Shown here: piece after piece, positions 1 through 9,460 of the stretch
Layout: every line of letters starts with the position of its first letter
How positions within the stretch are numbered: position 1 is the stretch's first letter
NCBI GenBank assembly: GCA_026770585.1
Contig: MU647069.1
Location: 8,221 to 22,011 of the forward strand
DNA: 13,791 bases
Direction: 5' to 3'
Source: Baffinella frigidus
Lineage: Eukaryota > Cryptophyceae > Cryptomonadales > Baffinellaceae
Translations under genes and position numbers: made by a program
The notes under the pieces: generated by a model
The model's input: only the letters and a program-made list of their open reading frames with translations
Databases searched by the model: none
What the model was told of the DNA's origin: nothing

Positions 1-146
1 TCATATCGGAAGATCACTGAATCAGTTCCACTTTTATGCTATGATAGGCATGGGTTTCATGTCTAGCACAGCATATCCACCCGGACATATCACAAATGAA
101 AGTCTAACCTATGGCATAAAACTGATTCAGTGATGTCCCGAAATGA
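1..146. mobile_element. Foldback (MITE-like) inverted-repeat element
   Basis: The outer arms are inverted copies of each other. Bases 1-39 pair imperfectly with 114-146, sharing the core atcactgaatcagt and an inner tttatgc. The left arm has a short extra insertion near 26-32. No ORF is present inside, so this looks like a non-autonomous element or an extruding hairpin. It may begin upstream of the window, so a target-site duplication cannot be judged. Its right end lies four bases before the apparent 3' splice site of exon E1, so the element seems to form the end of that intron. The fold is seen directly; the mobile origin is inferred. Confidence 0.6.
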
Positions 147-150
147 GCAG

Positions 151-217
151 CGAGCGCGACGTCGACTTGCGCGTGGTCGCGATCGTCACCGAAGGCTCCA
201 ATGGCCGCTCGTTCCGG
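151..217 (+). CDS. Exon E1 (partial repeat end of surface protein)
   Basis: A short open segment reads ERDVDLRVVAIVTEGSNGRS followed by FR. Joined to E2 it gives the standard end of one beta-sandwich repeat: L-x-V-x-V-x-(D/E)-x-x-N-G, a linker, then the VEAVNDAPVL boundary. The same order is seen in E3 (VVNVSDLGNSG...). The donor is cgg|gtgcgt and the phase at the junction is 0. The acceptor, gagcag|cgag, directly follows the foldback element and is the one CAG acceptor followed by C, so the exact start is uncertain. The exon is short, so the support comes mainly from its fit with E2. Confidence 0.5.
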
Positions 218-757
218 GTGCGTGCCCTAGCCTATCTTTGTTTATGGAGGGGAAAGTAGCCGTTTGTTGAACACATAGCACGACCAGCTCATGTTCAGGG
301 TAAGGAGAGACGTGCGGGCAGAAGCCCAACTACACCCGGACTGTTAACTTAAGAATAGTGCGTCAACCCCACTGAGGCAGAGCTCGGAGTCCCCCGAGTG
401 TCCCACTAATGTTTTCTGACCGGTCGTGTTGTGTACCGGGACGGTATCTGATCCGGGTGTGCTTAGCGCCAGACATCCCTCTGGACGGTGACGAATCCGG
501 GCAGGCTTTGTACCGGACAAGCCTTTGACTGGAAACGTCGTGGGACTCGCATGCGTGTCCCAGCCTACCGTTGTCGCGCGCTCCCCTCAGAGGCCCTCCC
601 CTCCTCAGAGGAGGTGACTCGCGCGCGCCGCTCTTCTCCAACAGTCTTACCACGTTCTCAACAAACAAACTGTAACAGTCTTACCACGTTCTCAACAACA
701 AACTGACTGCTGTAAGTAGTCTTCCACGTTCTGAACGAATGCTCCACACGGTCCCAG
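218..757 (+). other. Intron 1 (540 bp)
   Basis: Donor gtgcgt, acceptor gtcccag|gtg. No coding potential recognised. It holds two loosely related segments near 435-470 and 480-518, both with a gacggt...atccggg...gctt pattern. The second resembles part of intron 2. A small tandem repeat is present at 641-740, and there are GAGG-rich palindromic bits near 590-615. Confidence 0.55.
641..740. repeat. Short tandem repeat, about 34 bp unit, in intron 1
   Basis: Unit 1 (641-674) and unit 2 (from 675) both begin acagtcttaccacgttctca. A degenerate third copy with cttccacgttctgaac follows at about 718-740. The array ends shortly before the intron acceptor, so its pyrimidine-rich text may serve as the acceptor tract. 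Confidence 0.7.
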
Positions 758-1048
758 GTGGAGACGTCCCTCGGAATCACAGTCGAGGCAGTCAACGACG
801 CGCCAGTGCTCTCCGGCGCCCCCGCGGCGCTCGGTATCGATGAAGACTCTTCGCTGATCCTCCAGGGCCTGTGCCTCCTCGACGGGGACGCGCGTCAGGG
901 CGCGGGCGCCGTTTCCGTCTCCGTCTCGCGCGGCACAGTCGTGCTCCTGCCGGGGAGCGTCGGGGCGGTGGTGGGCACGGGGATGTGCGCGGCCATCAAC
1001 GGGTCGCGGGTGCTGGAGTGCAGTGGGGACTTTGCGGCACTCGATCAG
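758..1048 (+). CDS. Exon E2: VNDAP-type beta-sandwich repeat
   Basis: The exon encodes 97 residues in phase 0 at both ends. It opens VETSLGITVEAVNDAPVL, the repeat boundary. Next comes an E-D-S-S-L-x-L strand (DEDSSLILQGL), a short D-G-D-A turn, a strand pair VSVSVSRGTVVLL, and CSGDFAALDQ, which is the G-x-(L/F)-x-x-(L/V)-(N/D) helix-turn motif. Splicing to E3 continues it as FAALDQ|VLRWVVYVPD, matching the canonical 'aaLNaaLatltYtPd' text of this repeat family. The start at cccag|gtg is set by that homology and phase. Bacterial adhesins use the same repeat; here it is interrupted by introns. Confidence 0.72.
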
Positions 1049-1290
1049 GTGCGAGCCCAGTGTGCGGCTGGTGGCCAACCCGGGGAAGGCTTGGTGCGGT
1101 GACTAATCCGAGCAGGCGTTGCACCAGGACAAGATCGATTTGTGAGCAGTTGTGGAACTCTCGACCGTGCGAGGCTCATGGCTTCAGTGAAGTGCGACTT
1201 GGCGCTCGTAGATAATGCAGCAATTAGATCGTGGGGCTGACGTCCCGGAAGCCTAGTGACAAACCGACTGAGCCTGGGCCTCGCGAGCAG
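1049..1290 (+). other. Intron 2 (242 bp)
   Basis: Donor cag|gtgcga, acceptor gcgagcag|gtgctg, phase 0. Both junctions read cag|gtgc. The intron includes gactaatcc (1101-1109), a possible branch site that would lie unusually far upstream. The segment around 1096-1142 resembles 486-530 in intron 1, with the shared pattern ggtgac(g/t)aatccg(g/a)gcagg. Confidence 0.65.
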
Positions 1291-4200
1291 GTGCTGCGTT
1301 GGGTGGTCTACGTGCCTGACTTGGACTTCTTCGGGACCGACGAGCTGCACATCTCGGTGTCGGACCATGGGAACAGCGGCAAGTGCCCTGCCTGGCACGA
1401 CGCGTCGCTTTACACGCTCGGGCTGCCGTGCGAGCTGCGCGCATCAGTGATGATCGAGCTCTCCGTGTGCTCCGTGAACGACCCCCCCGTGCTGACCGTA
1501 CCCAAAGGCGACGCAATGGCGGTGACGGAGGACCAGGGACTCCTGTCGCTCGAGCTCCGCGTGTGGGACGTCGACGCGGCCAGCTATGACTCCTCGGAGC
1601 AGATCCAGGTCAACTTCTCCCTCGACGACGCAGGGGGGGGCAGCTGGCTGAGCCTCCCGGGTCCTGCGGCGCGTGACGTGCGGGTGTGTGCGCCCTCAGA
1701 CAGCGACGCGTGCGTCGATCCGGGCGTCGTGTGCGACCTTGATGGCGATGGGGTTCAAGAGCCGTGTTCGAATGCCACGCTCCGCTTCCGGGGCACGCTC
1801 GACGCAGTCAACGCCGTCCTGCGCAACGTGACGTTCTCGCCTGACTTCAACGCCGGAAAGTGCTCGCACGTGATTGTCGTGAATGTGAGCGACCTCGGCA
1901 ATTCTGGGGAGTGCCAGAAGCGCGCGCCTCTCGAAGCGGTGTACCGGATGGGCGTCACTTCCGCCTCGAAGAACAAGGCGCCGGTGGTTGCCGTGCCGCC
2001 GCAGTCGCTGCTGTCGTCGGGGAAGGAGGGGCGGATCTTTGCTCTGGGGGGGCACTTTCGGGTGACGGACGAGGACGCGTGCATTCTTGGGGTCTGTCTG
2101 GGGCTTCTGCATGCGACCGTCCGGTGTGTCAACGGGTACCTTGTCTTCCACTCCTGCCTGGAAGCAGACTGCAACATTGAGGTCTCGCAGGTCGGGGACG
2201 AGTGGACGGCGACGCTCGTCGCAAACCTCGACGTGCTCACTGCCGCGTTCGACAACGTGAGCTTCGTCGGCGCGATCCGCTCCTCCACTGTGGCTTCCTC
2301 TATTGTGTTCACGGTTGACGACGGTGGGAACAGCGGGTACGGCGGCCCGAAGACCGCGTCAGCCGAAGTCCACTTCATCAGCAAACAAGTCGCGGACCCG
2401 CCGTCCCTCGAGGTCACACGGCCTTACTTGATGGGGACTACAGGGGTGCCCATCGCGCTCGACGTCGTCATACGAGCGACAGACCTCAAAGAGACTGTGC
2501 GGATTCGTGTGTTTGAGGCGCTTTCGAACGCGACGCGTGGCGCGTTGCTGTTTTCGTGTGTGCGTCCAGCTGGCGCAGCAGCGTGCGGGGGCGAGGGCTC
2601 GCTGCCGCCGCACGCCAGCGTGAGTGTCACGCAGGGGGGGGAGGAAGGCGTGCTGATGGTTGTTTCGACGGAGGCGCGGCACGTGCATCTGTGGGTCGAC
2701 GCGCTGTCTACTGTGCCCGACGGCGAGGATACGGCGACGACTTCGCAGAAGGTGGCAGTTGTGTTTCACAGCCCGCGGAACCAGAGTGCGACGCAAGACG
2801 CGGGCAGCCAGCCGTTGGTCTGTCTCGAGAATATTCTTCCGGATTCTGACTACAACTGCTCGCTGTGTGAGCACACGTGCCTGCGAATCAGCTTCACGCT
2901 GCAGCGCAACGGCACCCTGCTTATTCAGGGGAAGTCGCTGGCGTTTCCAATGAGCAAGGACCAGAACGTGTTCCCCTTCTTCCGCGACGGGACAGCCATG
3001 CAGTTCCACGTCAACCCACCTTCCATCCAGCGCTTCCATGCCTCGGCGACGTCCAGCGTGGCCAATGTTTACGTCAACGGCGCGCGGTGGGAGTCCGCGG
3101 GGGGCTTGAACGAGTGGCTCGCTCTTGACGACAAATTCCTGCAGCCCGCTCCGGGCCTCGACTTCCCGTCGGAGATTGAGATGACGGTACTGGGCGGAGC
3201 GGAGGACGAGAGCGCAGCCATCGCGGTGGGACATCACCCTTCGTCGCTCAACACGTACCAGGGCCTCGTGACGTTCTCCGGCGAGGAGGAGACCATCGTG
3301 AGCTTAACGATCGTGTTTATTTCTTCTTCTTCTTCGGCGATCCACTGCTGTAGGCGGGGGGTCGAGTACGCTGTGGGGGAACTCAGCCGGGAATACCTCG
3401 CTATGAGCACGGCGCGGCCCCTCATCGTCTCGCTTGGGGGGTGCGGGGTTGGACGGTTTCCGTGTAATTTCCCTGAGGGGGTGGAGTACCCTGCGCGATG
3501 CAGATTCGGTGAGGAGGTGGAGGTGGCTGGCACAGTGATAGAAGGCGGGGGCGCGGTGAGCTGTGATCATCCTGGGATGGCGATGAGCAATGGCGAACCG
3601 ATGCGCGAGGCGCAGGTCGACGTGGCGTTTGGCGACGGGGGCTGGACCGACTCCGGGCAGACCGTGATCTTCTTCGACGTGAATCTCCCTCCGCACATCG
3701 CGTGGTCCGCAGAGGCGCTTCTGGTCCGGCTCGGCGAGGTTGTGGCGTTGCCTTCCGCAAAGGTCAGCGACGCAGACCACGTCGGAGAGCTGGTCGAGCT
3801 TGCGCTTTCCCTCACCGTCACCGTCGAGCATGGAATGCTGCTGTTCGAGGGGGTGAGTTCCAGGAGCCTGACGCTGGTTGCAACGCTGGACCGTTTGAAT
3901 GCGGTGCTGGGCGGGGAGGTGCTGTACCAAGCGCCGCTCGCGCCGTTCTACGAGAGCAGAGATTTGATATCTATGTCTGTGAACGACCTAGGAGTCGCTG
4001 GACTCGGGGGGGCGCAGACATACAACGTGTCGATAGAGGTGACGCTGCTGCGAAGCAACCCGTGGCCCGCGCTCGCAAAGGCGTCGATTTCCTCTGCGGG
4101 GGTGCTGAATGTGTTCGAATTCGAGGGCATTCTGCAGAACGAGGAAGTGCTCGCTCCGAACGAACCTCTGCCCTCCCAGCAGTGGTGCACGTTGGACTCG

Positions 4201-5070
4201 GTCGACCTCGAAATCGCGCCCGAGTATCCGTGCGTGGTGTACCTCTCCAACGTCTCGATCGTCGACCGGAACAGCCTCGGCACCGATGGCCCGGAGATCT
4301 TTGCAGTCAACGTCTCGTCGAGTTCCGGCTACGGGATCGTCGGTATTCGCGACGTCAACGGGCTTGTTGTTGAGGGCGGGGAGTTCCTCAGCCACCACGT
4401 GTCGTTTTCGGGCACGCTGTTGCAGGTAAACCTGGCCTTGTCGCGGCTCTCGTTCCGCAGCGCGGAAGAGAACGTGTGCGCTGAGTTCGTGAGCGTGCAT
4501 GTCGGCAGCGTCGCGTCGCAGGCGCTCTGCGTCGATTTCGCAGGCTGGAGCAAGAGCACTGAGGCGCACCGTGCGTGGGTTCGCACAGAGGATGCGGGGT
4601 CCGTCGGGTTGGCGCTTCTCGTGTTTGACCTCGGCGAGGCGCTCCCCGTCTCGCGCGTGGACTTCCTCCTCGAATCCTCCCACCCGACCAAGGTGCAGGT
4701 CGACGTTGCACCCGTCACCGTGGCACTCAACCTCGGCGGGGCTACGGCGGTGTTCGTATCCGGGGCTGCCATGGCCAGCGTGGTGTGGGAGGCGGATGGG
4801 GAGCGGGGGGTTTCGATGTACCTGAGCGCGGGCAACGTTTCGAGTGGCGTCACGTCGCGACACTGGAGCATATCGACGGGGACCACGTCCGACGCAAAGA
4901 AGGGGTGGCAGATGCGGATTCGCGGGGTGATGTTCTGGTACTGGAGCACAGTGCTAGATCAGCAGATGCTGTCCGTGCAACCTATCAACGACCCGCCGCG
5001 GTTCATGTACGCGGGGGGGGGGCGCATCGAGGCACGCGAGGACGAGTGGGTCGCGCTCGGGGACATCGCG
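1291..5070 (+). CDS. Exon E3: large exon of tandem extracellular beta-sandwich repeats
   Basis: This exon encodes 1,260 residues, phase 0 at both ends. It begins VLRWVVYVPDLDFFGTDEL and DHGNSG, closing the E2 repeat. A new repeat starts at SVNDPPVL (1471) and contains DLDGDGVQE (1735-1761), an EF-hand-like loop between cysteines, then FRGTLDAVNAVLRNVTFSP and VSDLGNSG. Further diverged repeats follow: TDEDA and TVDDGGNSGYGG (about 2302-2340), VADPPSL (about 2392), KVSDADHVGE and SVNDLGVAGLGG (about 3760-4015), and INDPPRF near 4984. Around 3410-3680 a cysteine-containing stretch (VSLGGCGVG, CRFGEEV, VSCDHP) looks like an IPT/filamin-type fold and not the main repeat. Many N-glycosylation sequons are present. 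The donor gcg|gtgagc is set by continuity of the DIA|VSDADA motif into E4. The frame runs on only five more codons before a stop. Confidence 0.85.
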
Positions 5071-5206
5071 GTGAGCTACCCGTGACCTGCGCCCCCAGTC
5101 GTGTCCGGCCGATGTCTGAATCGTCCCCCTCTGCGTCCTGCCGGTGTACTGACGCGTCCTGTGGCGTGTCTGGTATTTGTACTAACGCGTCCTGGGTCGT
5201 GTCCAG
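5071..5206 (+). other. Intron 3 (136 bp), flanked by a GTGAGC duplication
   Basis: Donor gcg|gtgagc and acceptor gtccag|gtgagc, so the first six intron bases are repeated as the first six exon bases. A perfect TACTAAC branch-site motif lies at 5180-5186, 20 bases before the AG. The 3' half is a degenerate tandem repeat (gcgtcctg three times; unit about 33 bp at 5145-5177 and 5178-5206). Its copy of TGTACT(G/A)AC supplies both a decoy and the real branch site. Confidence 0.75.
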
Positions 5207-5269
5207 GTGAGCGACGCTGACGCGAGCGTCATCGCCGACGGGACCATTTCTGTGACGGTCGAGGCGCTG
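5207..5269 (+). CDS. Exon E4: 21-codon exon with the DADA strand
   Basis: It encodes VSDADASVIADG then TISVTVEAL, the beta-strand that follows the D-x-D-A turn of a VNDAP-type repeat. It lies between INDPPRF...DIA in E3 and GGVGTVEV in E5, so one repeat is split over three exons. Phase 0 at both ends. The exon is flanked by two quite different introns: a short one with a perfect branch site, and one built of telomere-like repeats. It is too short to be called alone; the call rests on continuity of the motif. Confidence 0.72.
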
Positions 5270-5558
5270 GTAAACCCCAAACCCTGAACCCTGAACCCTG
5301 AACCCTAATCCCTAAACCCTAAACCCTGAGACCTAAACTCTAAACATCAGACCCTGAACTCTAACCCCTAAATCCTTAACCGATAACCCTAAACCCTAAA
5401 ACCTAAACCATATACCATAAACCATAAACCATAAAACCATAAACCATAAACCATAAACTATAAACCATAAACCCTGAAACCTAAACCCTAAACCCTAAAC
5501 CTTAAGCCCGAAACTCGAAACCCTCTCCACCAAACCTCAACCCGAAACCCTAAACCAG
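5270..5558 (+). repeat. Intron 4: built almost wholly of telomere-like CCCTAAA repeats
   Basis: Donor gcgctg|gtaaac, acceptor taaaccag|ggcggg, phase 0. From donor to acceptor the sense strand is degenerate CCCTAAA: early CCCTGAA variants, a CCATAAA block at about 5407-5470, then CCCTAAA and CCCGAAA forms. Both splice sites read as one-base variants of the repeat (GTAAACCCC; CTAAACCAG). CTAAAC units resemble branch sites. Joining the flanking exons restores the repeat text VTVEAL|GGVGTVEV. Confidence 0.82.
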
Positions 5559-7109
5559 GGCGGGGTTGGCACCGTCGAAGTTGACAAGCGGCGCACGCAG
5601 CACTCCGCAGAGAAGTCTTCCTCGGTGCTCATGCTGGAGGAGCAAATCCCCGGGGTGCTCCGCTTCTCAGGCACGCTTGGGGACTGCAACCTCGCCCTCG
5701 GCACCCTGCGCTTCCGCGGAGCGCCCAATTTCAACGGCCAGGTCGTGCTGCGGCTGACGGTTGATGACAGAGCACACTACGGCGCACTCGGGCGGCGCCT
5801 CGCCTTCCTCGAGATCACGGTTTCTGTTGCGGCTGTGAACGACGCCCCGGAGCTGCGGGGCTTGCCTGGCACGCTCCGCCTGATGGAGGGGGGGGACGCG
5901 CGAGAGGCCTTGCGGGGCCTCTCTGCCGTCGACCCTGACCTGAGCGACGACGCGGAGTCGCACGCCTCGCTCGAAGTCAGCTGCACCACCGGGAAACTCA
6001 GCGCCGCGTGCGGCTCGTGGCGGTACGCGCGCGCGCGACGCGTGCGATGCGTCGGGACGCTCGCGGAGATCAACAACTTCCTTGGGAGCCTCGCATACTT
6101 CGCGAGCGGTGAGCGGCACGGCCCTGACGCCATCGCCTTCACGCTCGACGACATGGGCAACGTTGGGCTCGGCGGCCCGCTCAACTCATCCTTCACGGTT
6201 GCGGTCGAGGTGCATGCTGTGGCAGACAAGCCCTCGGTGACCGTGCCTGATCCCTCCTGTGCGGCGCTCCCCGTCGCGAACCGGTCGGGCGATCAAGTGC
6301 TAGAGGGCTGCGTCTCCGCGTGGCGCTTCAGCAGCACATCCGCGCGGACGCAGCTCAAGAAGGTCGAGAAGAGCAGCACCCCGCTGTGCCTTGCGCCGTC
6401 CACGCTCTCAACCGGCCGCGCCTGCGCACCAACCCTCGCCTTCTTTGCCAACTCCTCCACGGGGTTTTTCGTGAACCCCGAACGCGTGATGCGGAGCAGC
6501 GCCGCGGTGTTCCAGGGCGGGGCGACGCTCGGCTTCCGTGCAGGCGAGCATGTGCAGTTCGTCGCGGAACACCCTGAGCCTGGGCAGCGCTCGGTGCCTT
6601 CCATCGAGCTCTCGGCAGCGGAGGGCGCGGCTGTGCTGATCCACACCGCGCTGCTCTCGAGCGACGCGGACGGATCAGAGTCGGTCGGGATCTCGTTTGA
6701 GCACGTGGAGGGCTTGATCCTCTCGCGGCAGCTAGACGTGGAGCGCCTCGACAAGGTGGGGTTCTACGCACTGAATCGGAGCTCGGGGCGGGTGCAAGAC
6801 TCTTCCTCCCTTCCCTTCCACGCGGCCGGAAACGTCTCGACGGCAATCGGTTTCTCGCGGCGCACGGAGAGCATCACGCTGTCTCTGGAACGCGATGACG
6901 CGCTTAACTGGGTTGCCTCTGCGGAGGACCTCCGGCTCCCGATCGAGGTTCGTGCGGGCGAGTACCAGTCTGGCTCGTTTTTAACTGTGCTGCGCGCGTT
7001 CGCGCGGGAGCGGACAAACGCCGACTTGATCTGGGTCGAGCACCCCGTGAACATAACTTTCTGGCCGGTCAACAACGCGCCGGTCATCGTGGTGCCGCTC
7101 CGGCAGCAG
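5559..7109 (+). CDS. Exon E5: further extracellular beta-sandwich repeats
   Basis: It encodes 517 residues, phase 0 at both ends. It completes the repeat split by introns 3 and 4 (RFSGTLGDCNLALGTLRF, then PNFNGQVVLRLTVDD). A boundary VAAVNDAPEL at about 5833 opens the next repeat, with SAVDPDLSDD, EINNFLGSL and DDMGNVGLGG. After it, residues encoded by about 6230-7060 are more diverged, with paired cysteines and sequons, and the exon ends VNNAPVIVVPLRQQ. The start is placed at aaccag|ggc because the frame is open from there and continues E4. The donor cag|gtttcc is weak, but the frame hits a stop within the intron's repeats, and V-L-E-D in E6 is the expected continuation. Specific ligands cannot be read from the sequence. 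Confidence 0.83.
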
Positions 7110-7277
7110 GTTTCCGCTGAACCCTAAACCCTAAATCCCTAAGCCCAAACACCAAACCGGTGCCGCTCCGGCAGCAGGTTTAAACCCGAAACCCGAAACC
7201 CGAAAACTTAAACCCCAAACCCCAAACCCCAAGCCCCAAACCCCAAACCCCAAACCCCAAACCCTAACCTCCCGCAG
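7110..7277 (+). repeat. Intron 5: telomere-like repeats plus a duplicated exon-donor junction
   Basis: Donor cagcag|gtttcc, acceptor cccgcag|gtactg, phase 0. The telomere-like array (about 7121-7268) has distinct blocks: CCCTAAA, CCCGAAA (7184-7205) and CCCCAAA (7211-7262). Inside it, 7159-7181 is a perfect 23-bp copy of 7091-7113, the last bases of E5 with the donor. Confidence 0.8.
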
Positions 7278-9460
7278 GTACTGGAGGACGCGCTCCTGAA
7301 CATCACCGGTATTTCCGTCTCAGACCCAGACGCCCAGGAGGGGGACGGGCGGCGCTACACGGTCACGCTCTTTGCGGGGCAGGGCGTCTTCTCCCTCGCC
7401 TCCCTCTCCTCGGGAGAATCCTCTCTCGTCTCGTTCCGTACCGGGTCGGGGCGGTGCGACCGCAAGGTGTCCCTAGACGGGGACCTCCCCTCCATCAACA
7501 CCTTGCTCTCCGCCGTGTCCTACCTCCCAGATCCCGACGCCAACGGCATCGACGTGCTCGCCGTGATAGTCGACGACCCGGGCGTGGCGTCGGAATTCCC
7601 TTCCCGCGCGGAGAACGGCGTGCTGCTCAAGGTCCGCGAGGTCAACGACCCCCTCATCCTCGGCGACTGCCTGGCCCTGGAGACACGCCGCTCCTCGCGC
7701 CGCGCATCCCAACTCGCCCTCCTCGCGTGCCCCGCCGACTCCCTACCCGTGTTCTCTGACGCGAGGACAACCGGGGATGCGTCAGCGTGCGGGGGGGGCG
7801 GCACCGGATCCTCGGAGGTTGCTAGGCGGCTCGAGGAGGGGGGTGTGGGAGGATGCGCGGTTGGGGTGCTGTGCGCGATCCAGGGCGAGAGCGTGAGGCT
7901 GCCGCTGGTGCAGCTTGAGGACCCGGATGAGGAGAAAGCGCCGGGGCACGCGGTGCGTGTTAAGGTGTGGGCGAGTCACGGGAGCGTGACTGTGACGCAC
8001 CCTGGCGTGACGTTCCACTCGTGTAGCGGTTCCACGACGGCTAACTGCACGTCGAGGAACGCGACGCTCACTGTTGCGAGCACCCTCCCCTCGGACGACG
8101 GCAGCAACGCGTCGGACGCGTTCGAAGACGCGCCGGAGGCTGGGGAGGCTGGGGGGGTTCCAGAAGAGGTTGTGAACGGGTCAGTTGCGAGCGCGAGCGG
8201 GCAGGTGGTCGAGTTTTCGGGATCGCTCGCCCAAGTCAACGAGGCGCTGCAGAACACCACCTACACGCCCGCGCGCGGCTTCGCGCGGAACGACTCCATC
8301 ACCATCGAAGCACGCGACCTCGACTGCTGCGGCTCCGCGACCGACGCCTCCTCCTTCTCCTCTCCAAACTCCCCGAGCGTACCCTCTTCTGCTTCTCCAG
8401 AGAGCGGCGGAGGCGCTGCCTCGTGGCGTGGCGAATTCTCCTTTGCGCTGCTCTCAGGCGTCGTGCTGATACCGGTCGTGATCGCTGCGGGGGACTCCCC
8501 GCCGGAGATCGTGGTGGTATACTCGAGTGAGATGACCCGCGGGATCCTGGACTGCTTCGCGCCTTCGTGGCTGACGCTGCACCTCGTGGATACGGGTGGT
8601 GCGCGGCTGGTTGAGCTGACCCTCTCCGCTTCAAAGGGCACGCTGGTGCTGCCGCTTGGGAGCGAGGACATGGTGTGCCTCGACACTGTCCTCAACGTGA
8701 CGAGCGTTCTCGAGGAGCAGTGCATCTTTGCGCGGGAGGGGAGCGCGGAGCTGTTTGGCTCAGGCTACGCGAATCTCTCCCTGGTCGCGAGGCTGGAGGA
8801 CTTGAATGCAATGGGCGCTGTCGGGTACTTGGCCGGGGGCGCGCACCTCGCCTGGATTTCCGCCTCGGTGAAAGAGCATTCGGGGTTGGCGGTGAATACG
8901 CGGGTGGTGCCGCTCTGCAGCTGCGGCGCGGTTGCTGGAGGGGCGTGCGTCGTTAACGCGCCTGGGTTCGAGTGCGCGTGCAGCGCGGACCTTCGCGCGG
9001 TCGTCGTCAACGGGACCGTAGAGGAGTGCGTCGATGTCCTGGAGAGCTTGAGCACGACTCCGCAGCCAACGACGTTGCCACCGGCTGAGACAACCAGCTC
9101 CAGCACCACCACTCTGGAGGAGACAACCACGTCGACGCCGGCTGACACCACGAGCTCCAGCACCACAGCGGAGGCCAGCCCTTCTGAGGAGAGCGCCACG
9201 ACATCACTGGCTGGAACAACCAGCTCCAGCACCACCACTCGTGGGGAGAGCAGCACCACAACGCCGGCGGGACCGACGAGCTCCAGCACCACTGCGGAGG
9301 CCAGCGCTGCTGATGAGACCACCACGCCGCAGCCAACGGCAGAAACTATCGTTGATGGGGCCACCACCTCGACAACGACCGCTGCACCCACTACCTCTAC
9401 CACCACCACCATCATGGAGGAGGCCACCACCATCACCCCTCCCGCGCCGGATTTCACCAC
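7278..9460 (+). CDS. Exon E6: last beta-sandwich repeats, EGF-like module, mucin-like linker
   Basis: It encodes about 727 residues and ends in phase 2. It opens VLEDALLNITGISVSDPDA, continuing VPLRQQ of E5 into the VNEDT...VSDPDA pattern. Repeat signs include INTLLSAVSYLPDPDANG, REVNDPL (about 7636), and a second unit with CSGSTT, VVEFSGSLAQVNEALQNTTY and DLDCCGSA. At 8916-9029 six cysteines in CSC...C...CAC...C spacing around NAPGFECAC form an EGF-like module. From about 9050 the sequence is Thr/Ser/Pro-rich (TTSSSTT, TTTPAG), a probable O-glycosylated stalk. The donor ttcaccac|gtgtgt is chosen because it gives phase 2, matching E7, and joins PAPDFTT to YVAMVVSLPL. A readthrough frame continues to about 9599 but turns into unrelated text. 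Confidence 0.82.
9135..9372 (+). repeat. Mucin-linker repeat copy 1 (in E6)
   Basis: This 238-bp Ser/Thr-coding block matches 10620-10857 in E9 base for base except for about six differences by eye. It encodes TPADTTSSSTTAEASPSEES and onward to TETIVDGATT-like text. The repeat crosses from one exon into another, with three introns between the copies. Confidence 0.85.

Noticed and set aside
363-706. Small open frames on both strands at 363-706
   Set aside because: They lie in intron 1, have no recognisable domain and overlap a tandem repeat.
3298-3353. A 56-bp intron look-alike in E3 (gtgagc donor, cttaac, pyrimidine tract, ctgctgtag)
   Set aside because: Removal would shift the frame and lead to a stop, while the unspliced frame continues into recognisable cysteine-containing and VNDAP-type sequence.
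5270-5558. A true chromosome end
   Set aside because: The arrays are degenerate, internal, short and flanked on both sides by exons of one gene.
7159-7181. Second donor copy in intron 5 as the real splice site
   Set aside because: The frame from E5 reaches a TAA in the telomere-like repeat before this copy, and the distance of 68 bases breaks phase.
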